From the NCBI GenBank assembly GCA_049509675.1, contig JBEKZQ010000340.1, positions 1 through 6,940 of the forward strand: DNA of 6,940 nucleotides, in the 5' to 3' direction. Source of the DNA: JBEKZQ01 sp049509675. Lineage in GTDB: Bacteria; Planctomycetota; Planctomycetia; Pirellulales; Thermoguttaceae. A program made the translations under genes and the position numbers. The stretch's first letter is position 1. The number at the start of each line of letters is the position of its first letter. Of this stretch, positions 1-5,595 are shown one piece after another. The notes beneath the pieces are model-generated. The model searched no databases and had not been told where the DNA came from. It saw nothing but the letters and a program-made list of their open reading frames with translations.

Positions 1-465
1 CGATGCGGTCTCCAACGCGATCATGGCAAGCTGCACGGTGGCGGTCGAACGGAAGGCGTCGTCCGGCGTGCAGGTCGGCTGCTTGCGCGTGCGGACCGCG
101 GTGAGGAAATCGTCCATGTGGGCCGCGCCCAGGTCGGAAGCGGCCTTGAACTCCTTGCGCTGCTGCGACTTTCCGCGCGGAATCACCGTCCAACTCAAAT
201 CGGTGGCGAAAAGGGTCGCCTTCTCGCCGTAGAGGAAGATGCCGTTGTTGGTTTCGCTCTGGTACTCTTCGGCGCCGCAGATGCGATGCCGCCAGACGAT
301 CGGCAGGCGCTCGAACTCGAAATGCACCGTCAGCGTGTCGGGGGTCGTGATCTTGTCCTTGAGTTGATAAATGCCACCGGCCGCGGTGACCGCCCGCGGA
401 ATGGAGAGGTCGAGGATCTGGCGGCAGCCGTCGATCAGATGAATGCCCCAATCGACGAGGGGGCG
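1..465 (-). pseudogene. Gfo/Idh/MocA family oxidoreductase, C-terminal fragment (5' truncated, 3' runs off window)
   Basis: The minus strand is open from 465 to the window edge and encodes about 155 residues. It begins RPLVDWGIHLID, which matches the conserved 'GG-x-x-x-D-x-G-x-H-x-x-D' segment of the Gfo/Idh/MocA family; the His there lies in the active site. Further matches are TPDTLTVHFEFE, the FLYGEKATLFATD strand (family pattern 'YGxKGT') and a late helical stretch PDDAFRSTATVQLAMIALE typical of the last part of the family. The family catalyses NAD(P)-dependent oxidation of sugars and cyclitols; the Rossmann domain and the EKP catalytic Lys that precede this region are absent. Upstream, the frame runs into a palindromic repeat (466-546) and meets TAA at 538-540 with no ATG and no ribosome binding site between. 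The first in-frame ATG lies well inside the conserved domain. I read it as a broken remnant. The substrate cannot be told, and the gene may continue some tens of codons beyond position 1. Confidence 0.75.
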
Positions 466-546
466 CAAAAAAGGGGGCAGAACGACTAATTTAATCGTTC
501 TGACCCCCTTATTCTCCCCCTTATTCTCCTGACCCCCTTATTCTCC
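466..546. repeat. Palindromic repeat with hairpin plus tandem CCCTTATTCTCC units
   Basis: Left arm AAGGGGGCAGAACGA (471-485) and right arm TCGTTCTGACCCCCTT (495-510) pair fully apart from one bulged A at 503, around a 9-nt AT-rich loop (486-494). The right arm continues into TGACCCCCTTATTCTCC (501-517), a shorter copy CCCTTATTCTCC (518-529) and a second exact 17-mer TGACCCCCTTATTCTCC (530-546). The element lies exactly where the oxidoreductase homology stops. It has the form of a REP/MITE-like dispersed element of the kind mobilised by IS200/IS605-type or RAYT transposases. That class is an inference: no transposase is in the window and copy number cannot be seen here. Confidence 0.7.
467..510 (-). 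terminator. Terminator-like hairpin with T-run, reading on the minus strand
   Basis: Read on the minus strand, the stem of the repeat (about 15 bp, G/C-rich base, one bulge) is followed directly by six T residues (complement of 467-472, two of them within the stem). This is the form of a Rho-independent terminator. It lies about 205 bp beyond the stop codon of the 875-aa gene, so it could end the transcript of the minus-strand operon before the oxidoreductase fragment. Function is inferred from form only, and the structure is at the same time part of a repeat. Confidence 0.5.
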
Positions 547-667
547 GAACGTGGAATCCATTGGCACGACGGGAACTGCCGATGCTTGGCGACAAGAGCC
601 GTTCGCAGCAGCACGGGCAAGCCGCGTGGCACCCGGCGAGTGCCGATTGGCAATCCGAAACCCCTCA
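547..667. other. Non-coding spacer, possible repeat debris
   Basis: No convincing coding sequence is seen here on either strand. A small stem (GGCAC at 628-632 with GTGCC at 640-644, 7-nt loop) stands next to the stronger hairpin at 668-690. Lying between two palindromic elements, the stretch may itself be part of a repeat cluster, but it shows no direct proof of that. Confidence 0.3.
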
Positions 668-690
668 CCCTCTCCCGCAAGGGGAGAGGG
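668..690. repeat. REP-like hairpin CCCTCTCCC-GCAAG-GGGAGAGGG
   Basis: A perfect 9-bp stem (668-676 with 682-690) closes on a 5-nt loop. It starts 22 bp downstream of the end of the minus-strand 875-aa gene. Elements with this CCCTCTCCC...GGGAGAGGG core are familiar as dispersed intergenic hairpins in many GC-rich bacteria (recalled, not searched). On the minus strand no T-run follows, so it is not a classical terminator, though it could protect the 3' end of the mRNA. Confidence 0.55.
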
Positions 691-714
691 AACCAATAAC
701 GGAAAGTGCGGCAG

Positions 715-3342
715 TTATTCTCTCGCCGGTCCCAAGCTGCGAGGTGTGCCGGCCTGCGCGGCCGCCTCAAGCAGTCGTTTGGCCAACGGTTGCCAACCTT
801 CATGATTGGGACGCAACGGCACATAAGGACCGCGGTACTTGTCCTGCTGGAGCACCAGGTCCACGAGCACCTGGCGCAAGGCATCGGTCCGCTCCGGCCC
901 CAGCACGTGCGGCTTTTTCTCCAGGGCCTCGCTGACGGCGATCATGGCCTCGGCATACTGGATGCCCTCGCAAAAAGCCTCGTAGCGGAGCGTGGTTTCG
1001 GCGCCCTTGGGCCCAGCCCAGGTCATGCTCTTGAGACTCGGCGCCCGCTGTGCGCAGGAGGAGTACGGCCAGCAGTTGTAGATGTCTGTCGGCTCGCGGC
1101 TGCCCAGGACGTTCCAGAAGTCCAGGCAGATTCGCCCCACCCCGCGCGTGCGGAGCAGCAGACTGCACATTGCCGTATCACGGTACCAACTCAGCGGCAC
1201 GACGACTTCATGGTTGCTGATCCGGTCGTAGGCCGTGCCGGGCTTGTTGCGCTGGTTCCACACGGGCGGCAAGGGCTTGGCCGGGTCGGGCATGTTCAGG
1301 CCGTAGCAGAACTCGTGCAGCACCGTTTTGCCACCGCCGCGGAGCGGGTCGGGCGTCTCGCTGAAGGTGCCGCTGTGGCAGCCCCGCATCCACTTGGCGC
1401 CTCCCGGCGTGATCTCGTCGAATGCCTTGAAGACCTCCGGCGGAGCGGTCCCGTCGGAGAGGATGCCCAGGCACATGGCACTGTCCAGGCCCTGCCTGGC
1501 CAGACGCGCATGCACAGCGTCCAAGAACGGCTTCCAGAATCTCTTGCTCGCCTCGGTGCCGAACTTGGGCACTTGTAGGTGCTCGCGCCGGCCGGTCTTC
1601 TCGTCGATGACCGTTACCGTATTTCTCTGGTCGGCCGCCCGAGTCTCCCAGCCGCCCGAGTTCCAGACGTGCAAGGCCACGAAGTCGAGCTTTTTGAAGT
1701 GCTTTCGAGCCAGCGCCGTCAGCCGGTCGAACACGGTGAAGTCATAGGTGTACGAGCCGTCGGACTTGCGGACCCAGTAGATCATGCCGTCGTCGTTGCC
1801 GAACTGGGTCTGGTCCACCACGGTGACGTTGAGCAGCTTGTTGCCGGCCCTGCCCAGCAGGGCGAAGCTCTTCTCCATCAACCTCCAGTGCTCCTCAGAC
1901 CACTCCTTGACCCGGTACTTCATGGCCAGGGTCGTGGGCGATTGATAGACGCCGACGTAGGTGCGGTAGTCGCTTGGCTCGGGCACGACCCAGCCGGCCA
2001 CACTGAGTTCCAGCGGCACACGGACCGGCTGCGACCTGGCCCCCGAGACGATCGCCACGCTGCGATAATCGCCGGGCGCGGCGTCCTTGGGGACCAAGAC
2101 CCGCAGCAGCACGGGCAGCAGCGCGCCGCCGCCCTTGGGATCCAGCGCCACCTCGGCCGGCGGTTCCGACTGCAGCGCGTCAAACCAGGTGGGGCATCCG
2201 TAATACGAGACGTCCGGCAACGCGTACAAGACGGTCACCCGGGAAGCTGGAATCGCTCTGGCAAACTTGACGGCTTTGAACTCGCCGACCGTCACCCTCA
2301 CGTCCTTCAGCGGCTTGTCGGAACCAATGACCAACTGTCCGCAGAAGGAACCGTTTCGCGCGCCGACGATCCGGATCGGCCGCAAGCCTTCTTCCTGGTC
2401 GCCGTAGTCGAGGACCGAGATCCGGTCGTTGATGTTCTCGGTCCAGACCTGCGGGCCGTTAGGCCGGGCCAGGTTCGGGGCCACGCCGCCGCCGGTCGCC
2501 TGCAGGCGCAGCTCAAAGATGTTCATGGGGACCCAAAAGGGCTTCGTCCGGCCTTCCGGGGCCTTGAACCAGCGCAGGGCCTCCAGCGGGTACTCGGCGC
2601 GGCGCACCTCGACGGTCAAGACGTTTTCGCCCTTGCGCATGGCGTCGGCTGGCAGTTTTAGCGGTCCCAGGACGCGCGTGCGGTTGGCCCGGCGGGCCTC
2701 GGCGTCTTTCTTCACGTCGGCCGGAACGTGGTTCCAGCCGTACTCGTAATCGCCCATGGGGACGATCGCGCCCTTGTCATCGACGTAGACTTCCTTCGGA
2801 TACATCTCGGCGGGCGTGTCGCCGGCCAGCTTGCCGGCAGGAAGGTGCTGGCGCGCGAACTCGCGGCCATTGAGACAGACGCGCAGCCCGCCGTAGTACT
2901 TGATCGTGAGGAAGAGCCCCTGCACCGCGGCCGGATCGGTCACCTGGAACTTGCCGCGCAGGCACAGGGCGGCGCTTGAGAACCGCCCGAAGGCGTTGGG
3001 CGCCAGCCAAGTCAGGCGCGAACGCGGCCAGCCGAAGTCGTCGAAGGCCGGCAGTTCCCAGCCGGCGGGGGAAGCCGGGCTGTCCTGCTGGTCGACGGTG
3101 TTGTAGGGCGGCTGCACCACCGTGCCGACCAACGGCTTTGGCGCCGCCGCCTCCTTTCCGGCGGCCTTGAGCGCCTCGACGGGAATGATGGGCTTGCGCA
3201 GGACCAGAAACCACCGCCAGTAGCTTTCCGGAGTAAGAATGTCCGTGGCTCCCGCCGGGACCTCGACAGCGCGCGGGACTGCTCCGGCCAGGGCGGGCAG
3301 AACGCCGACAGAAAGCCACAACAGCACAAAATGCGTTCTCAT
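715..3342 (-). CDS. Exported GH123/DUF4091-like protein with divergent catalytic motif (protein A, 875 aa)
   Basis: Residues 1-19 form a signal peptide (MRTHFVLLWLSVGVLPALA, likely cut at ALA/G), so the protein is exported. Residues about 95-280 look like a galactose-binding-type sandwich (AGWELPAFDDFGWPR, CLRGKFQVTDP, GGLRVCLNGREFA, GENVLTVEVRR). Residues 320-450 form a second beta module (RPIRIVGARNGSFCGQLVIGS...VPLELSVAGWVVP), like the N-terminal domain that precedes GH123/DUF4091 barrels. Residues about 455-745 should be the TIM barrel (FWKPFLDAVHARLARQGLD, then LGILSDGTAPPEVFKAF, ending LDFWNVL). Residues 775-835 match the DUF4091 end pattern (WAGPKG-x-x-x-T-x-R-x-E-x-F-x-E-G). GH123 enzymes remove N-acetylgalactosamine using an adjacent Asp-Glu pair; here the matching place is Asp630-Gly631, so activity is uncertain. 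ATG 3342 overlaps the stop of the upstream paralogue by 4 bp and has AAGGAAA upstream. Family placement is by motif recognition; the true substrate is unknown. Confidence 0.8.
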   Translation of the reverse strand: MRTHFVLLWLSVGVLPALAGAVPRAVEVPAGATDILTPESYWRWFLVLRKPIIPVEALKAAGKEAAAPKPLVGTVVQPPYNTVDQQDSPASPAGWELPAFDDFGWPRSRLTWLAPNAFGRFSSAALCLRGKFQVTDPAAVQGLFLTIKYYGGLRVCLNGREFARQHLPAGKLAGDTPAEMYPKEVYVDDKGAIVPMGDYEYGWNHVPADVKKDAEARRANRTRVLGPLKLPADAMRKGENVLTVEVRRAEYPLEALRWFKAPEGRTKPFWVPMNIFELRLQATGGGVAPNLARPNGPQVWTENINDRISVLDYGDQEEGLRPIRIVGARNGSFCGQLVIGSDKPLKDVRVTVGEFKAVKFARAIPASRVTVLYALPDVSYYGCPTWFDALQSEPPAEVALDPKGGGALLPVLLRVLVPKDAAPGDYRSVAIVSGARSQPVRVPLELSVAGWVVPEPSDYRTYVGVYQSPTTLAMKYRVKEWSEEHWRLMEKSFALLGRAGNKLLNVTVVDQTQFGNDDGMIYWVRKSDGSYTYDFTVFDRLTALARKHFKKLDFVALHVWNSGGWETRAADQRNTVTVIDEKTGRREHLQVPKFGTEASKRFWKPFLDAVHARLARQGLDSAMCLGILSDGTAPPEVFKAFDEITPGGAKWMRGCHSGTFSETPDPLRGGGKTVLHEFCYGLNMPDPAKPLPPVWNQRNKPGTAYDRISNHEVVVPLSWYRDTAMCSLLLRTRGVGRICLDFWNVLGSREPTDIYNCWPYSSCAQRAPSLKSMTWAGPKGAETTLRYEAFCEGIQYAEAMIAVSEALEKKPHVLGPERTDALRQVLVDLVLQQDKYRGPYVPLRPNHEGWQPLAKRLLEAAAQAGTPRSLGPARE

Positions 3343-3356
3343 GGGTTGCTTTCCTT
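3339..3356 (-). promoter_or_regulatory. ATGA stop/start overlap with ribosome binding site
   Basis: The TGA stop of the upstream gene (3339-3341) and the ATG of the 875-aa gene (3340-3342) share bases. A Shine-Dalgarno-like AAGGAAA (complement of 3350-3356) lies inside the last codons of the upstream gene, 7 nt before the ATG. This arrangement implies one mRNA and translational coupling, giving a linked output of the two paralogues. Confidence 0.8.
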
Positions 3357-5183
3357 GTTACGCCCGTAGCCTGATGTGCGCCTTGGCTTCCGCAGGCGGC
3401 TGGCCACCTCGCCTGCCAACTGGTATAGCTTGACGGACTGTTCCTCGATCATCTGCGGCGACATCGCCCCGTCGTACTGGAACTCAGCGAAATATCGCAG
3501 CATGCGCGTGTGCTGGTCGCAGACCTCCTTGCATTGCCGGGCCAGGTCCGGCCCAAGGCGGTCGGCCTGATCCAGCAGGGCGTCTTGTATCAAGACGCGC
3601 GCTTCGGCCTCCTGCAGGCCTTCGCGAAGCATCTGGGACCGCGCCGTGGCCACCGGTCCCTGCCGGCCAGGCGCCAGCAGCAAAGGTACGCTGCACTGGA
3701 AGCCGGTCGATCCCTCAGGGCAGTAGCGAAGGCATAGGAGTTGGTCATTGCCACGTCCGGTACGGTCTTTGAGCACGGGCCAGAAATCGGCGCCCATCTG
3801 TCCAAAGCCGTGGCGCGTGTAGTGCCGGTGCAGTTCGGGCCGCCGGCCGTCGGGCCCGCCGTGGCCGTTCAGCAGCGTCTGAGCGGGGAAGAGACGGTAG
3901 GCGGCCGGAGGGGAATAGGCATAGACCCCGCCGCCCCAGTTCTTGTTCGAGCCGGCGTCGCGAGGGAACGAGATCACGTCAGCTCCCTTCAGATCCGTGA
4001 CGGCGGCTTTCAGTCCCCGGATCGGGTCGGAAGAGGTAACGATCACCTGTCCGCCATAAGCGCCGTTTCTCAATCCGCACAGTCGAATCGGCGCCGGCGC
4101 CTCATTCGGATCGTTGTAACAGGCCGGATGGACGCTCATGAAGGCCGCCTGACTTTGGACTTGCACCCGCTTGGCCGGCGATACATTGGGCACGACGGCC
4201 GCCACGGGGTCGGTGGCGGAAAGCTTGAGGCTTTCCAACGCCGTGCGGTCCCACCAGTAGTTGATCCGCAGGTTCTCCAGCGAATAGGCGAAGAACCGCG
4301 TGTCGGTCGTGAACATGATCTCCGGCGCCGCCGCGCGATGGATCTCGACCGCCAGGATATTCACCCCCTTGCGGAGCAAGGTGCAGGGAATGCGGGTTTC
4401 CAGGGTCCGACTGCGCTGGGCGTAGCGCTGTTGGACCGTTTTCATCATCGCCTCCGCCTTGTCCTTGGGCATCCGATCGACGTTCCAGCGATGGCAATGG
4501 ACGCGGCCGCCATCACAGGCTTGCAGGATGAGGTGCCCGTCGGGGCGAAGGCATGTTTCCGGGGCGTAGTCTTCGGCCAGCGTCTCCGGCGTGACGGCGC
4601 CGGCCGGCATCGAGGCGCGTGCGAGTTCCTTCCCGTTCAAGTAGACCACTGCCCCGCCGCGGAAGACGACGGAAAGCGACATGTCGCCGGAGTGCTCGGG
4701 ATCGCAGACCTCGAACTTTCCCCGCAGGCACATCAGCGACAGAGCACGGTATGAAAAGAGCGCCTGGCCCGCCTGGCGCGCCCAGCCGCTGTCGTCGAAC
4801 TGCGGCTGCTGCCAGCCGGCCGGCGGCGGCGACGATTCGCGCACCACCTTGGCCGGCTTGATGCGATACGTCTTGCGCGGGGCGAAACCGTCGAAGTAAT
4901 CCCGCTTCACACTGACCCACTCGCCGGTTGGCGATTCGTACAGCCGAGGGTCGAACGGGTCCACACGGACCAATTCACCGCTTTGGGTGCGACAGACGTC
5001 GGTCTGCCAGGTCTCGAAGTACCGCCATATCGTGCCCGGGCGGTTGCCTGCCGGGTCGTCTTCCATGGTCAGGATCACCGTCGGGGCCGCCTGCTTGTTC
5101 CGGCTGGCGTGCGCTGTGTCTGAGGCGACCGCGACGGCAGCCGCCAAGCTTCCCGCCCAGATGCACGCCATCATGAACTTCAT
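3339..5183 (-). CDS. Exported barrel-less paralogue of the 875-aa protein (protein B, 614 aa)
   Basis: The start is placed at ATG 5183: it has AGGAG 8 nt upstream and begins a clear signal peptide (MKFMMACIWAGSLAAAVAVA, likely cut near residue 20 or 26). A longer reading from 5312 would put a charged non-signal segment in front and would lie over the probable promoter. Residues about 120-285 match the sandwich of protein A: PAGWQQPQFDDSGWAR, CLRGKFEVCDP, VVYLNGKELAR, GVNILAVEIHR. Residues 365-400 match its second module (APIRLCGLRNGAYGGQVIVTS). Then, after only about 55 residues, the homology resumes at TRHGFGQMGADFWPVL (456-471) and LLAPGRQGPVATARSQMLRE (502-521), followed by a helical end (EGLQEAEA...ALLDQADRLGP). 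The central barrel found in A is thus missing, so B should have no GH123-type active site and may bind substrate or partner A. About 14 Cys occur in the exported part. First gene of the operon; function unknown. Confidence 0.8.
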   Translation of the reverse strand: MKFMMACIWAGSLAAAVAVASDTAHASRNKQAAPTVILTMEDDPAGNRPGTIWRYFETWQTDVCRTQSGELVRVDPFDPRLYESPTGEWVSVKRDYFDGFAPRKTYRIKPAKVVRESSPPPAGWQQPQFDDSGWARQAGQALFSYRALSLMCLRGKFEVCDPEHSGDMSLSVVFRGGAVVYLNGKELARASMPAGAVTPETLAEDYAPETCLRPDGHLILQACDGGRVHCHRWNVDRMPKDKAEAMMKTVQQRYAQRSRTLETRIPCTLLRKGVNILAVEIHRAAAPEIMFTTDTRFFAYSLENLRINYWWDRTALESLKLSATDPVAAVVPNVSPAKRVQVQSQAAFMSVHPACYNDPNEAPAPIRLCGLRNGAYGGQVIVTSSDPIRGLKAAVTDLKGADVISFPRDAGSNKNWGGGVYAYSPPAAYRLFPAQTLLNGHGGPDGRRPELHRHYTRHGFGQMGADFWPVLKDRTGRGNDQLLCLRYCPEGSTGFQCSVPLLLAPGRQGPVATARSQMLREGLQEAEARVLIQDALLDQADRLGPDLARQCKEVCDQHTRMLRYFAEFQYDGAMSPQMIEEQSVKLYQLAGEVASRLRKPRRTSGYGRNKESNP

Positions 5184-5191
5184 GGGACTTG

Positions 5192-5196
5192 CTCCT
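5192..5196 (-). promoter_or_regulatory. Ribosome binding site that decides the start of protein B
   Basis: AGGAG (complement of CTCCT 5192-5196) stands 8 nt before ATG 5183. It favours this start over the in-frame ATG at 5312, and a signal peptide begins directly at 5183. Confidence 0.75.
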
Positions 5197-5286
5197 GGTG
5201 GCGGGGTGGTGGGGCACGGCTGGCGCCGTCGGCCGGGTTGGCACATAGGGCGAGCAAAAGACCGCGTGGGCCGGTTCTGACTGAAT

Positions 5287-5314
5287 ATTATAAGCCGCAG
5301 AAATCGCTTCACAA
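5287..5314 (-). promoter_or_regulatory. Candidate sigma-70-type promoter for the operon B-A
   Basis: On the minus strand a perfect -10 box TATAAT (complement of 5287-5292) follows TTGTGA (complement of 5309-5314; 4 of 6 to TTGACA) with a 16-bp spacer. Transcription would start near 5280, giving a leader of about 97 nt before ATG 5183. Prediction by consensus only. Confidence 0.5.
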
Positions 5315-5518
5315 GTCAACGCCCGACGCCTGCGTAGACAGCAAGACATCCAGCAAGTCCCCGTTGCCGAAGGTCTTGACGTTCGGCGAGTTCCTTGACC
5401 ACTGGCGGTTGACAAGCTCGATCTCGCCGATCAGAATCGCAATCACCGTCCGCTGCCGGGCCGGGAAGGCACCCAGAGGGTACCCGGGTCCAAGTTTTCG
5501 GCCATCGTCGATTTGCAA
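5309..5518 (-). CDS. Doubtful small ORF or gene remnant (69 aa)
   Basis: The frame reads from ATG 5518 to TGA 5309-5311. Its last about 45 residues (TVIAILIGEIELVNRQW..., ending FGNGDLLDVLLSTQASGVDL) have protein-like composition and GC-rich third positions, which would suit the tail of a larger gene. Against it: no ribosome binding site is evident before the ATG, the start segment does not look like a protein N-terminus, and it overlaps both candidate promoters. An adjacent frame reads MAENLDPGTLWVPSRPGSGR just upstream, so a frameshifted remnant is possible. I do not recognise a family. Confidence 0.2.
   Translation of the reverse strand: MQIDDGRKLGPGYPLGAFPARQRTVIAILIGEIELVNRQWSRNSPNVKTFGNGDLLDVLLSTQASGVDL
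5409..5437 (+). promoter_or_regulatory. Candidate sigma-70-type promoter for the FG-GAP gene
   Basis: A perfect -35 box TTGACA (5409-5414) is followed after 17 bp by CAGAAT (5432-5437; 4 of 6 to TATAAT). Transcription from here would give a leader of about 150 nt that contains the 10-bp inverted repeat at 5495-5540. Prediction by consensus only. Confidence 0.4.
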
Positions 5519-5540
5519 AACCGCGCCTTCTGGCCGAAAA
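5495..5540. repeat. 10-bp perfect inverted repeat in the leader of the FG-GAP gene
   Basis: TTTTCGGCCA (5495-5504) and TGGCCGAAAA (5531-5540) are exact reverse complements separated by 26 nt. In RNA it could form a stem upstream of the ribosome binding site; as DNA it could bind a dimeric regulator at two half-sites. It could also be the trace of a small element. No choice can be made from one copy. Confidence 0.5.
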
Positions 5541-5583
5541 ATGGACCAGTCCCCGGCCCGCGAACGGTTGCCTGAAAGTAAAA

Positions 5584-5590
5584 AAGGAGA
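5584..5590 (+). promoter_or_regulatory. Ribosome binding site of the FG-GAP gene
   Basis: AAGGAGA, preceded by further A residues, ends 5 nt before ATG 5596. It is close to the anti-Shine-Dalgarno consensus and fixes the start, which also begins a signal peptide. Confidence 0.8.
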
Positions 5591-5595
5591 CTTCC

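Larger units (their letters stand above)
5184..5595. other. Divergent intergenic region (412 bp)
   Basis: No firm gene lies here. It separates the minus-strand operon from the plus-strand FG-GAP gene and holds a candidate promoter for each direction (5287-5314 minus, 5409-5437 plus), a 10-bp inverted repeat (5495-5540) and one weak small reading frame (5309-5518, minus). The base composition is lower in GC than the flanking genes around 5280-5315 and 5490-5590, as expected for promoter and leader regions. Confidence 0.6.

Noticed and set aside
466..546. CRISPR-like array
   Set aside because: Units are 12-17 nt and directly adjacent with no spacers, and no cas gene is present.
574..716. 8-bp inverted pair AACTGCCG (574-581) and CGGCAGTT (709-716) as ends of a mobile element
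   Set aside because: Short, one arm overlaps the stop codon of the 875-aa gene, no target duplication was seen; chance is a sufficient explanation.
486..935. Small frames across the repeat and spacer
   Set aside because: They run through palindromic repeats and the end of the 875-aa gene, with low-complexity Arg/Pro-rich translations and no ribosome binding site.
706..2661. Long plus-strand frames opposite the 875-aa gene
   Set aside because: Antisense shadows in GC-rich DNA: composition is rich in Arg, Gly, Val and His without domain motifs, while the minus frame has a signal peptide and recognisable modules.
3741..4754. Long plus-strand frame opposite protein B
   Set aside because: Same type of shadow; the minus frame has homology to its neighbour across its length.
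5184..5312. Longer N-terminus of protein B from an in-frame ATG at 5312
   Set aside because: It would place 43 Arg/Pro-rich residues before a good signal peptide, has no clear ribosome binding site and covers the perfect TATAAT box; ATG 5183 has AGGAG at 8 nt.
5376..5414. Three TTGAC copies (5376, 5395, 5409) as a regulator-binding array
   Set aside because: Unequal spacing (19 and 14 bp) and a very short motif; only the last has a fitting -10 partner.
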